From assembly GCA_964006375.1 (NCBI GenBank), contig OZ023266.1, positions 15,367,565-15,431,564 of the forward strand: a stretch of DNA of 64,000 nt, read 5' to 3'. The notes beneath the pieces are model-generated. The model ran no database searches. It saw only the letters and a program-made list of their open reading frames with translations, and had not been told where the DNA came from. Origin of the DNA: Tillus elongatus (lineage: Eukaryota > Arthropoda > Insecta > Coleoptera > Cleridae). Below, piece by piece: positions 39,976 through 52,053 of this stretch (position 1 is its first letter; the number at the start of each line of letters is the position of its first letter). Made by a program: the position numbers and the translations under genes.

Positions 39976-42490
39976 TTAACAATTCCAGAAGTTTAAATTC
40001 ACTTGTAATTGCTCATTCCTGCTCGAATATGAAGTCCTGTCCTGCAAGGAGGGGGTGGTGACAGTAGCTTTTGAAGGCACACGTGCTGCAGACACGTGTA
40101 GAAATCACAGTCAGCCAATAAACAACGGGCGCGGGTGCGGCCAGATAAATTGAATAACACTTGCAAATAAGCATCATAGTGTGCGTGGTGGCGGGAAATA
40201 ACGCCGAAGACAGGGCCGACTAGATATATTGACATGGGAACAGCGGTACCTAACGACTGGGTAACCGGGGAGCCTCTCCATGACTCCGGCTTTACTGGTT
40301 CTAATTACCGCCCTTCCTAAATCACATATGAATATTGTCTCCACTGCTCATTGCTGATTATCATCCAGCCCTGCTGGTGCTTGATATGTGAGAGTCAGAG
40401 AGCTTTAACTCCCGAAGTCCCGGAGTTGCTGGGAACCGGAAGCGGCACTGGTTGTTTTATTTTCGATCCGGGGTAATATGGGTGGCCGTAAATTCGGCGA
40501 CATGTACATCATTAACAGTAATTAGAGCGGAGGAACATCTGCTAGGAATTACTATTGCCAGACAATTTATATATCAGGCACATATTGAAATCAGAGCTGG
40601 AAACAACGGGGTAAAAAGTTAAATATGGTTATGGAAATGTTTTTGGTGGAACTACCGCAGAACTGAATTGGTGTATCGTTGTCGTTGATGTCTTTCCATT
40701 AATAACTGGATGTCGATACGGGGTTGATATGTTTTTAATGCGTGTGCATGCGGCAATAATACAGAATTTACGGCAACAAGTGACAACGTAGCCGAGTTAC
40801 AGGGATTATACAACAATTTTAGTCACCAAAGTTATATTGGCTAAATTTTTCGGGTTTATAGTTAACAAATTGTATTAGGGTCAAACTGTTAGTTGTAACT
40901 ACTAAAACGTTACATAAAATATCAAAGAAAGTATCTTTTAGATTCATTTTTAAAGACCAGCTAAAAAAGGAGTGGGTGTGCTTTGAAATAAAAATTCTAT
41001 TTTACCTTAAATTTATCTCTTAACTCAGCTTTTCTCAGCCTTGTAGTATTTTGCACCGTTACTGCTTTCCAGTAGTCGTGACTCATTTCAGAATAGAGTA
41101 TTTCGAGAGTTTAAATAATACAAGATAAAAAAAACATAGTCGGGCTTAATTGAGTTAATAATAAAAAATAAGGTTAAAGTTGTCGAATATGCACAAAAAT
41201 TTCGTATGAGGATTGTTTACTTTCTGTTTTATACCCTATAAAAGTGCTAAATAGGACAAGCTAACGAGTCTGAATGCAGTATTAATAAGGGGGCTAAGTT
41301 AAATGGGTACTTACTCTATCTTCCTGGAGAAATTCTGCCTACAAGCTCGTATTTCTTAGACTCCTAGTACCGAACTTGTGTAGTGCTAACGATAACCGTC
41401 AGTTTAGACATCTAGATAAACTTGAATTATTCTCTCTGTGTGTTGCCCTAAATTCGGTACGAAAAACAGGGTTTTGGAGACTGAATAAATGATAGTCACT
41501 TATTTAAATTTAAACAGACAACAAAATATTTATTGGTTATATCAAAAAGAAACAATTTTCAATAGAATAAAAATATTATCCATCATTTCAGGGTTAAATC
41601 AAAGTATGTTGTAAGTCCCAAAAAAATATTACAGAATAAACAATAGAAAAATATAAAGAAATAAACAAAAATATAGATCCGGCTAGATACTTCAAAGCAT
41701 TTGATATTTGCGACAATGCATGCCCATTTCCAAATAAGTCCAACAATGAGCTGAGGGCTCCTTTATCTTAACTAAAACTTGATTGAATAGGAGAAACTAA
41801 TTTCATGAGATTGTTTAAGGTAAATTAAGGACCTAAAGGCAATATTTCAAATAGGGTAGCATCTAATATATACTAATATGACAATTTTGAATTGAAAGTT
41901 TCTTAGATCGTAATTTTAATATTATAATAAAAATAAAAAGCTACAGCAATGTCATGCCAAACAGTCTCTCATAAATGATGTGATTGTTGTAAAAATTCGT
42001 CAGAAAAACATTTAAAAATCTGAATAAATTTAAAGGTGGCCTTGTGTCTTGATCCCAAGTTGATTTGAAGTTATTAAAAAGTCTATTCTTGTGCAAAAAC
42101 AAAAGGAAAGAACACTCACAAGTTGCGTCGCATCTCCCTACCAAGTTTCACTGATGCAAAAAACTCGGGAATGGCAGTGCGGGGCACCTAACTTGATGGG
42201 GTCGTGCAAGGTAGTTTCCTTCTTTAACACCCAACAACAAAACTACATCACTTTTCCCACAATTAATTGACCATTCATTGTAGAGAAAAAGCACCAAACT
42301 CGACCAGATATCCATATATCACCCTCTATTCAAGAAGCGGCACAGCTCGAAATTTTAGAGGGGCTGACCAGTACCCTAGGTATCTAATTGAATTGACCCG
42401 TAGCCTGATGCCTCTATATAATTAGAAGGAAATTTCCCTATAAATTATGCAAGTTTATATTTAAATAAAGTTTTTCTCACCATTCCTATC
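39976..42490. other. Unassigned 2.5-kb region
   Basis: No repeat or coding family was recognised. It lacks the AT tracts and MITE ends of its surroundings, so it may be unique host noncoding DNA. Open frames are under 80 aa without motifs. Confidence 0.4.
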
Positions 42491-42499
42491 GTGATGCGG

Positions 42500-43025
42500 C
42501 TCAGGTAAGAATCAAACGATGGAGATAATTAGCAATCACACCAGACAATATGTGCGTGCTATAGTGGATAAATTCAAGTCAAATTATTTACTATTAGATG
42601 TTCCTTTGCCAGTGAGGCAACGTACCAGTCGAAGTACCGAAAATATCGCAGCCGTAAGTGCTTCAGTTCAAAATAAGCCAAATGAGTAGATTACACGCCG
42701 TTCACAGGAATTGTGACTTTCTTAAACCACATTATGGCGGATTTTTTGTAGAGATCTTGGCCTATACCCTTACAAGATACAATTAACTTAAGACTTAAAG
42801 CCTCTTGATCAGTTAAAGCGCCAAAACTTCTCCGATTGAGCTCTGCAAAAATTTAAAGAAAATCCTAAATTTCATATAAAAATCATCTTCAGCGATGAAA
42901 CTCATTTTTGGCTTAATGGCTTTATCAATAAACAAAACATGCGTTATTGGACAGCAGCAAACCTACATCTGCTTCAAAAGACTTCATTGCATCCACAAAA
43001 AGCGACCGTGTGGTGTGGATTTCAT
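42500..43025 (+). pseudogene. Mariner-family transposase, N-terminal to first catalytic block
   Basis: Read in one frame with stops: IVDKFKSNYLLLDVPLPVRQ, RSTENIAAVSASVQNKP, TTLWRIFCRDLGLYPYKIQL, LKPLDQLKRQNFSD, ALQKFKENPKFHIKIIFSDE with THFWLNGFINKQNMRYW (first catalytic D present), LHPQKATVWCGFH. It is cut at about 43025 by the tandem ribozyme repeat, so the second and third catalytic aspartates are absent here. Stops at about 42687, 42791 and 42837. It is a different family from the 17-19 and 54-56 kb transposases. Confidence 0.8.
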
Positions 43026-43383
43026 CGCATCGAGATGGCGACCCTGTCGTATAGCTAACAATGTTCTAGGAGGCTGGCTACTATAGCCGTATTACTTTAT
43101 AGGTGTGTTTTCGCTGTAATTATGATACCGTACTGACGAGCTCTAATTAGAGCGAAACCGGTCTGCGGTTCTAATTATGGTGAAAATACATCTAACCTTA
43201 CATACATTGTCCCTACATTAGGAAAGGAATGGGCGAAGGCTGACAATTTACACACTTGTTAGTTGGTTGCACACAGTCTTTATTTTATAACATTTTGTGT
43301 TAGTTGGAGCTGTCGTGACAACATACTACCTGGTTCGGCACCGAGATGGCGACCCTCTCGTACATGTCACAATGTTCTAGCAT
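43026..43383 (+). mobile_element. Tandem ribozyme-bearing repeat (retrozyme-like or PLE pLTR), 311-bp period
   Basis: CGAGATGGCGACCCT at 43031 recurs at 43342; the shared block ends ACAATGTTCTAG in both units. The first unit is truncated on the left and contains an intact-looking hammerhead; the second stops at the same internal point as the second unit of the 11.4-kb array. Mariner fragments flank it on both sides. Confidence 0.75.
43105..43189 (+). ncRNA. Type I hammerhead ribozyme, all core positions intact
   Basis: Inner helix I ACCGTA (43127-43132) / TGCGGT (43164-43169), outer helix GTGTTTTC (43105-43112) / GAAAATAC (43182-43189). Core CTGACGA (43133-43139), stem II GCTCTAATTAGAGC (43140-43153), GAAA (43154-43157), stem III ACCGGT palindrome with GUC cleavage after 43163. 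Both helix I segments pair fully (with G-U). Self-cleavage is predicted, probably needing a dimer because stem III is only 3 bp. Confidence 0.88.
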
Positions 43384-43389
43384 TTATAA

Positions 43390-44050
43390 TAACTTCGGGT
43401 GTTTCTCGTAGATGTTTAATTGCAGAACTGACTTTATCCGTCAGTTCTTGCGCAATGTGGCACGCTATATTTTCAACATGCCCCTAAACTAAAAGAAAAT
43501 TATAATCGTTAGATCAGGACTATTGGGTGGCCAGCGTATGGTTCCATGATTGCCAATCCATCCATTTTTCTAGGTTGGATTAAAGTAATCTTTGACAGGA
43601 CGGATATTTTGGGATAAGGCTTTATTTTGTTGTCAAATCAAATTCACAATTACATTTACAGGTAGTTCGTCTATAGCTTTCTCTATAAAAGATTGCAGCA
43701 TACTGAAATATTTGTAACCAGTAAGCGTTTAGTCAATAAATAATGTACCTAATGTATGAGTGTAAACTATACCCCACCATACGTTAATAAACTGATGAGC
43801 TTGATGTTGGACTTCAGATATTTTATGCGGGATTAATCACTGACCAATATCATTTGTTTTAACAAGTACTTCTTTCCTCATCAATTAACAATATTTTTTG
43901 AGATGCTATTATCTCCGTTATAGAGCTCTAGAAATTCGTCGCAGAACTGCAGTCTTCTACGGGAGTCTGTATCATTAAGCTTCTCGATATTTAAAAGCTT
44001 GAATGCCTTGAAGTCATGGCCCCAACATTCGATTACGGGCCCTGGGCCCA
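43390..44050 (-). pseudogene. Mariner transposase fragment (DUF4817 type)
   Basis: Minus strand: HDFKAFKLLNIEKLNDTDSR and RRLQFCDEFLELYN, then (after breaks) FINVWWGIVYTHTLGTLFID, TLTGYKYFSMLQSFIEKAID, LPVNVIVNLI, NIRPVKDYFNPT, NGWIGNHGTIRWPPNSPDLT (third catalytic D present), with many stops. It is heavily decayed. It follows the ribozyme array on the opposite strand to the transposase at 42.5-43.0 kb, so it is a separate element. Confidence 0.7.
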
Positions 44051-44289
44051 GGATCAGAGCTCCCCAGTCACGTGCTACATTATAATTGCATTGTTATTTC
44101 TTACGCATACTATCTTTAGATTGCAATTTAACCTAAAAATATAGGGTATAATTATGGTAACTATTTTATAAATCCAAACTAAACTGCTTATAAGATTATT
44201 TTACTTAAAAATGACCACAGTAAGTATATTTATTTAGCACACTAGGATTAAAAGAAAAATAGTTACAAAAAAAATAAAGATAGGATCTA
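44051..44289. other. Unassigned spacer
   Basis: Nothing recognised. Confidence 0.3.
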
Positions 44290-44957
44290 TAGACGCTGGC
44301 TAGAAAATTAGACTACTTAATAATAGTCTTTCGAGCTTTCTTGTGACTAAAATGGTCAATTACGTCGTAAAAGTCAAAGGTATTGGCTATGTTCAATTGC
44401 TAAAATTGCTGAATGGTTACGACGACTTTGGCCTGTTGTACTTCTTTGTCAAGTTTTAAGAGTTCCCCAGTCTACTGAAACACCTTTTAGCGGCAGACAC
44501 GGTTACTGGAATCGTACAAAAAGTCAAATTGCAGTATACAGGTTCAAAAAAATTCTTGTAGGTTTTTCTCATATATGGAGTTTAGAAGTTTCATCGGATC
44601 CCTTTCTAATTGGTTGACTGTGCTATAGACGCTCCTTATGTGTAGAATTTCTTCAACTAAGCTGTCTGAATTTGCTAAGTCTGAAGGATACTTTGAGACA
44701 AGATTGGAGGCTCTAACTTTCAATTCGTCATTTTCTAGGCCCCTGAAAGCCAAAACTGGTAAAAACAGATCACCAAGTTGTTCACAGCTTACAGATCTCG
44801 TTTTCAAATCTGCCATAACAAAATCGAAAACAGGAAGGAAAATAGAAGATTTGAATTCATTTGATACTTCTAGGTGAAATCGTTCAGGCGTTGTTTTATA
44901 TGCATGGACTTCCTTTTGGTGATAAACTCTGTTAAAATGCCGACTGTGTCCCGGCAA
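44290..44957 (-). pseudogene. hAT (ZMYM1-like) transposase, C-terminal part
   Basis: Minus strand. The open frame of 137 aa (44544-44957) carries FHLEVSNEFKSSIFLPVFDF, LKTRSVSCEQLGDLFLPVLA and LVSKYPSDLANSDSLVEEIL, matching the middle-to-C-terminal part of ZMYM1-like hAT proteins. Past the stop at 44544 come the dimerisation motif IPVTVSAAKRCFSRLGN, RSTTGQSRRNHSAILAIEH, and DHFSHKKARKTII-like sequence, in shifted frames. No TIR was found. It is not the same copy as the hAT at 21.75-24.3 kb. Confidence 0.75.
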
Positions 44958-45079
44958 CTACTTTTTTGCTTCATTTAGAATAGTTTCTCATGAATCTCGT
45001 AGGACCTGCATCTCATTAAGCAATTATTTAATTAGTTGCATCTCTACGTTGAGGGAAATTCATATGTTCTGCATAATGA

Positions 45080-45600
<521 letters not shown>

Positions 45601-46009
45601 GACCTTAAATTACCTCTGAATGGGTGCCTATAATGTTAGATAAGGTCATACAGCTATATCAGGGTTACGCTGCTATTGCAAACAAATGCTTCAAATCAAA
45701 CTGCAAACGAACAGGTTACAAAAATATGTCACAATAAACAATTAGCGGGGTTGCCATTTGCCAAAACTCTCAAGATAAACAAGATATCAGAAAAATATAT
45801 AGTAATAAATAATATAAAATGTATTAATTCAATCTAGAACTACGTTTTATTATGTATAAATATTAGCTTCGCATTCTTCAGGGTATTTAAAAGCCATCTC
45901 GCACTCCTAGTTAAATCTGACAACACCAATTACCTATTTGTCATTTGTTATTTTGCACACTGACAGCAGGGGGGGGGAGTAGAATTCGAGGTAATTAAGT
46001 GTTGAAAAG
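45601..46009. other. Unassigned spacer
   Basis: A run of eight or nine G near 45969 is the only notable feature. Confidence 0.3.
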
Positions 46010-46011
46010 AG

Positions 46012-46130
46012 TTTAGGTACAGCCAGTGCGTTGTGGTAGTGAATTTTCGTAAAAATATTCCAAATTGTGATAATTCAATTTCCCGTTAAACTAGAAGCTT
46101 AAGTTTTGAGACATACTAAAATCTGTATAA
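46012..46130 (+). repeat. MITE-G left-end remnant
   Basis: ACAGCCAGTGCGTTGTGGTAGTGAATTTTCG with left interior GATAATTCAATTTCCCGTTAAAC. The outermost bases and right half are missing. Confidence 0.55.
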
Positions 46131-48340
46131 AGGCAGCGTGGGTACTAAATTTAAAAAATAACGCAATGGGTTAGAAAACCATTTTTAGTGTACCTCTTCA
46201 TGGGTGGTATAATACCAGTGGTCTGTGTAAAGTAATAGTTTTGTGAACCTCGCCTCTCTCTTTAGGAAAGCGGTAAGTCTAAGCTTTCTTTAATATACAG
46301 GGCAAGCGTTTCTAAGCACTTTTTATTGCAATTGCATGGGTTTTGCCTTTCCGTTCTTTCATCTCTTCTTTCCGTCATTTTATCATGTCTACTATTCCAC
46401 TGCCTTCATTGTTTCTTGAGAGCCAGCATTGCTCTGAGGAACGTTAAGCTGTTGCCAGCGGCGTCAGCGTACCGCTAGAGACTTTCTATATGTCCTCAGT
46501 GAGCTGATACCATACCGCTCTTCTAGACCAGACACCTATTGCTAGCAATCCCGACGCATTTATAGAGCGGTTTAAGCAGTTTCCAATCAACCCACAATTC
46601 TTTTAATTGCTGTCGCAGAGGCCTCGTTGACCACAGGGCCAAACCAAAGGCCTGACCTCGCCCCTTTGATCCGCTGGAGATTCCTTTTGTCGGACAAGTG
46701 AGTTTCTTTTAACCTGTTGAGTGTATCATAAAAATTTGAGTCAAGATCAACTTTCTTTTTACCTGATGACAAATCAAATTAAATCAAGCAGCGTTTACAA
46801 ACTTAAAACAATGAGTTTGAATATAAAAGCAACTGCCTTACGCAAATTTTAAATGTTTAAATTGCAGAATTTTTCTTATTAATTAATGGAAAATATTATT
46901 AACTACCTTGAGTTATTTTTAACAGCAAGTAGTGCTGATCTAGGTGCTGCTACGGCTGCTATTGAAAATTCATTAGGATATTTCTTTTATATTTTTTTAC
47001 GTATTATCAGTAATAATTAAATAGTAGACTTGAGCCTTCAGCTGAAATAAGAATTAACCCTTTAGCAAGCAAGCAGCTTTCAATAATTTTCACTTAACAC
47101 ATCTGGCCAGAAAATAATGACTGGAATAATTAAGATACTGAGATAACTAAAATTAAGATCTTAATTAAATTTGAGCATATTATTTCAATTTGTTGATAAC
47201 GTTCTACTTTCGCTATTTTTGCCTTATTTTTGCAAAGAACTTTAACTAATTTCCACTATATTTGTTATGTTAATAAAATCTGTGTTTTCCTCCTGCATTT
47301 TCCCTACTCAAGTTCTCCTAAGCATAGTAACTTTATAACTGAGCTTTTTATCTATATTTCGAAATATCCAATGTATGCAGTTCCAGCGTCTTAAGCCTTA
47401 AGGACTTATAAATACGAGACCTTGGATAAGACGAACCAAACGTACAGTAAGTATTTATTACATATCTTTATCAACTGACGTGAGACACTTTATATCTTAC
47501 CTTTGTCAATAATACATTTGCGAGATGAACTATAAGCTAGGGTCTGGGTGAGTGAATGTTACCCTCTATGGTCCGGACTTATATCCATTTAAAAGTAATT
47601 TTTAAAGACGGAACATGTGTTCAAAAGAAATAGAGACTCTAAAATCAGACCAAATCATACCAACAGTTTGTAACAACTTATAGCTTGCTACGATATGAGA
47701 TGAGCAAGGAGAAAGGTACGCCAATGATAAGGAGAACCGGAAAGATAGTGTTGGTTGCTGTATAAGAGAGGGCAGGCAGTGAGGGCAGAGCAGGGCAGGG
47801 CGTCTGCCGAATATTATGTATAAATCAAAGGAGCACGTACACATATTAAGGCACGGGATTACAATAATGGCTGTATAGTGGAGGAACCAAGCCGTTTGAT
47901 TGAAGTTATCTCGGCTATATTTTACTACAAATGTCGCAACTTAGGCACGCTTATAATTGCCAACTCTTGCCGCCATCATCCCTATTGTGTGTGTGTGTGT
48001 GTATGTGTGTAACTGTGTGTTTCAAATACGGTTCACATAAAATATCTACTCATTTTCCATCGCCTCTCATACACTAAGAGCATAGCTATTGTGATTTCTC
48101 TTGCACGCGGTTTGTCTCGCTCTGGTATTGGTGTCCCTGCAATCTTATCTGATTGAATACGTACTGCATGTTGTGCGATACACTGTAAACAAATGTGCAA
48201 AGTTAGATTCAATATGCAATTAAATAGCAAAAACAGTGCCATCCGAATGCAATATGCATGTGCTTAAATTATGAATTATTTACATCAATGGTTTACAGGG
48301 GCGAAACCTTATCTTTTGGCCCTGACCTCCTTATAGAGAC
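46131..48340. other. Unassigned 2.2-kb region
   Basis: No gene was recognised. A block at 47515-47590 (CTAGGGTCTGGGTGAGTGAATG) matches 6260-6320. A (TG)n tract lies at about 47983-48010. The 61-aa frame at 46587-46772 has no domain. Confidence 0.4.
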
Positions 48341-48344
48341 CTAC

Positions 48345-48589
<245 letters not shown>

Positions 48590-48590
<1 letters not shown>

Positions 48591-51050
48591 TTAGTGGTAG
48601 TAGCCGTGGTGGGGAGGCCAACGCCAAGCAAGTAGGCCACAATGGACCCTTTTTGCCAACCCCAGCAACCCCGCAACCATGCTCTACTCTTCCTTGGTTC
48701 CGTCGCCAAACCGCCTCGACCTCGAGATAAAGGCCGTGACGGTCTTTAATTGGACGGTACTTACCTGATTCCTCTGCAGAGTCCTCGATCCTTACAATTC
48801 TGCTCGAAGACTCCCAAAAGCCTCGAATTCACACAGGTAGTGGTAGGACGTTTTTTTCATCCTCGCCGCATTCCTGGCAAATGGGATCCCTCTCTACGCC
48901 TATCAATGTGAGGTGTCTTCTAAGGGCGCAGTGGTGTGTTAGCACCCCAAGGATGCGGCGAAGCGTAGGTCGACTCCTTCCGAGTACCCAGAGAGCTTTA
49001 TTCCTGTCCGGCCCCTCCGTGAAGTCCCTCGCCTGCCTGCAGTCACCAACCGACCCCCAGTGCCTCTTCATTGCTTTCTCGGTCCACCTGTCTAAGGCGA
49101 CAGAGACCGTCTTCCTACTTATGCCTATCGCAGGCTCCGGGCCACAGAACGGCCGCCGGGAACCGAGCCTTGCGAGATTATTCGCCACCTCAATCCCCGC
49201 TACGCGACAGTGTCCCGAAACACACACTAGTTTTACTTCCTTTGTCCTGGCTAGTCCTTTGAGGGCGTCAGCGCACTCCTGAACCAGTGTTGACCTGATT
49301 CTGGCCGTGCAGACTGCCCGGAGGACTGCCTGGCTATCCGAGCAGATGTACACACATTTCTCGGGACTCCTCTTCACATCCTATCTATTGGCCACCTCTG
49401 TTTCTAATGCCGTGGTATATGCGTCAAGAGCATAGCTCTCGCGCACCCCCAGGCACTCGATGTATATTCCTGCCCTGGAGGATTGTTGGTCCTCCAGCCG
49501 CGATCCGTCGGTAAAACAGACCAGGCTTGCGGGCTGGAATGCAACCTCATTTTTCCTTCACTGATCCCTACTGGAGATCCTGAGGGTGTATGGTCTAGTC
49601 AACCTAATATCGTCCTCGCCATCCCGCACCTTTATGGCGGAAATAGGAATTTCCTTTTCCAACTCCTTGGCGACTCTTGCATGCCCTATTACTGCTCTCT
49701 CTCTGCACCAGTTTCCTGCGTCTTGCATTCTAAGATGCGACGCCATCGCCTCCCTCCTGATACAGATGGGAAGCGGTGGCAGCATCAACAGGACCTCCAG
49801 CGCGGCTGAGGGTGTCGTCCTCATAGCGTCTGTGATACCCAGGATTGCCAGCCTTTGGAATTTGGCCAGCTTCCTGCTGGTAGTTTGGTTCACACCGCAC
49901 CACCAAACCAACGCCTCATAAAGGATCCTCGGCCTGACGATCACAGTGTAGGCCCAATGAAGGATCCGAGGATTAACTCCCCAGATCCTCCCTATCACTC
50001 GACGCAGCTACCAGAGGGTCGCTACTCCCTTCCTCACAACTCGTTCTATTTGCGACCCCATGTTAGTTTGGAGTCCAAGATCACAGATATTTAACCTCCC
50101 GGCCTAAAGCTAAAGGTTTTCCAAACATCACGGGCGCCCTAAACCCTTCTACCTCCCTCTTCTTGGTAAATAGGATCATCTCCGTATTCGCCGAGTTAAC
50201 GGAGAGTCCCAGCTCACCACACCTCATTTCGATTATGCTACAGGCAGCTTGCATGCACTCACAGACGACGCCGTGGAATTTGCCGGTGACTAAGACCAGC
50301 CCATCATCAGCGTACGCCTGGGCGTAAAAGCCGTTCTCGGAGAGCCGCTCCAAGAGACCGTCCATGACCAAACACCATAGATGAGGCGAAAGGCAGCTGC
50401 CCTGAGGGCAGCCGCCCGTCACCCCAACGTCCAGCCCCCGGCCCCTCAAGGTCTGCGAAACTCTCCTGTCCTCCAGCATGCTCGCCACCCAGTTTATTAG
50501 GGACCTCGGCGTTCCCCTATCCTGTAGGGCGGTACAAACCGTATCCGTCCTTGCCTTATCAAAGGCCCCCTCCACATTGAAGAACTCAGCTAATGTGCTT
50601 TCCCCGTAGTGTAGAGCCCTTTCCACCTTCCGCGTCACAGCATGGAGCGCCTTTTCCGTGGACTTCCCCCGCTGTTATGCATGCTGACCTTTATGGAAGG
50701 GGTGACCCTTTAGGATCTCTCCAAGCATAAACCTATCAACTATTTTTTCTAATGCCTTAAGCAAGAATGATGTAAGGCTGATTAGCCTGTACGCCTTGGC
50801 CAGCGTATAGTCCTCCCTTCCCAGGCTGGTCCGGAAAACCTCCCTTATGTTGGGAAGCAGTATATCCAGGCCCCTCTGGTGCAGGGCCGGAAAATCCCAT
50901 CACAGCCTGCGGACTTGAAAGGAGCGAACTCCCCACCGCCCAGGCTATAGAGTCATCCGTGACCCCACCAATACCCCGAATGTGGAAATACCGCCCTTAA
51001 TGCGTTATGGATGGTTGTCCTTTGCCTATATGTGTGTGAGCTCCCTCGCA
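48590..51050 (-). pseudogene. I/LOA-group LINE: reverse transcriptase + RNase H, 5' truncated
   Basis: Minus strand. RT: KAYRLISLTSFLLKALEKIV, AEFFNVEGAFDKARTD (motif A; expected D replaced by N, FNVEGAFD), TGGCPQGSCLSPHLWCLVMD (motif B), AQAYADDGLVLVTG (motif C), then the thumb (RIWGVNPRILHWAYTVIVRP, LAKFQRLAILGITDAMRTTP). RNase H: VCFTDGSRLEDQQSSRAGIY, ALETEV, YICSDSQAVLRAV, VSGHCRVAGIEVANNLARLG (last acidic site is N). C-terminal Cys/His block LTHHCALRRHLTLIGVERDP with CQECGEDEKN. Stops at about 49381 and 50677 and frame breaks near 49556 and 50083. It belongs to the RNase-H-bearing group (I, LOA, R1-related) by domain order. Confidence 0.88.
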
Positions 51051-52050
51051 CAACTCTAGGACTGCTAGGTACACTGTGGTGTATAACTATTATTAATATT
51101 AATGGTCAAAATGCAATGATTAAAATACTAGTATGTTAGATAAATTCAGCTGTCGTGAGAAACAAAGACCGACTTTGTTCTGATCGGGAGTTTTCACTGT
51201 ATCATGCATTTGAATCGCTGATACGTTCTACAAAAATATACGAGTCTATCCTATCCACTTGCATGATGCCTGAACGGCATTGGGTATACGTTATTATTTT
51301 AATAATATAATAAAATCTCTAAAAACATAATTAAAGTTGAAGGTATTGCGATATGAAAAACGTAATTTATAGATTAAATTACCACAAGAAGACATTTTTA
51401 TTCGTCTGTTGCTCCCCGGCTTTTGTCTCCTGTGAAGCTGTACAGGTCTGGCCATTTCCATCGTCGATAAATCACAATATCTTTGAATGGAATAAAATAA
51501 AATAAACAAGTGACCGTATTAGAGAAAGACCAACTGTGATATCAATAACAATTACAGAAAACAAGTGAGCTAATATCGGATTTGTACCATAAATCGCGTT
51601 GCCGTGTTTTCAGAATATATTAGGTGCACATCGAAAATGAAATAAAGCTGAAAAGGTTATATATTAATATTTATTCGATGGGGATTACGTTATTTTATGG
51701 GCTCATTAATTATTCAGAATGTTGTTTTGCTTGAAACAATTTAACAGGATGGCCATAAAGAACAATAAAACCCTTCACTTTTCGCAAATGTATTTCTGAA
51801 CGGCTAGCAATTGGCTCTGTGTGTGTATTCGTGTTCGGGAAAGGAGGGCCGGCAGATATGAAATGATGGCTGTTATCCTTTGTTAAGCTATAAAGTATAC
51901 ATATATTTTAAGCTACAGCGGCGGGGACGCCGTATTTCAAATCATGTTTATTTCCAAACTTCCCATCCACTTTTCTGATATCAACATTTATTTTATATTT
52001 TACTTGAACGCAGTAGCGGCTCGTGCCATAATGCATTGGGGGTGCGCAAG
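51051..52050. other. Unassigned region
   Basis: No gene or repeat family was recognised. Confidence 0.35.
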
Positions 52051-52053
52051 AAA

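Noticed and set aside
43793..43830. CTGATGAGCTTGATG as a hammerhead core
   Set aside because: No GAAA after a stem II and no paired helix I; it lies in transposase coding homology.
44544..44957. 137-aa minus-strand frame as a host gene
   Set aside because: KYPSDL-type and VSAAKRCFSRLG-type motifs place it in a decayed hAT transposase.
47983..48020. (TG)n tract as a regulatory element
   Set aside because: An ordinary microsatellite with no associated gene.
49071..49282. Plus-strand frames of 63-133 aa at 48.9-49.9 kb
   Set aside because: Antisense shadows of the minus-strand LINE RT/RNase H.
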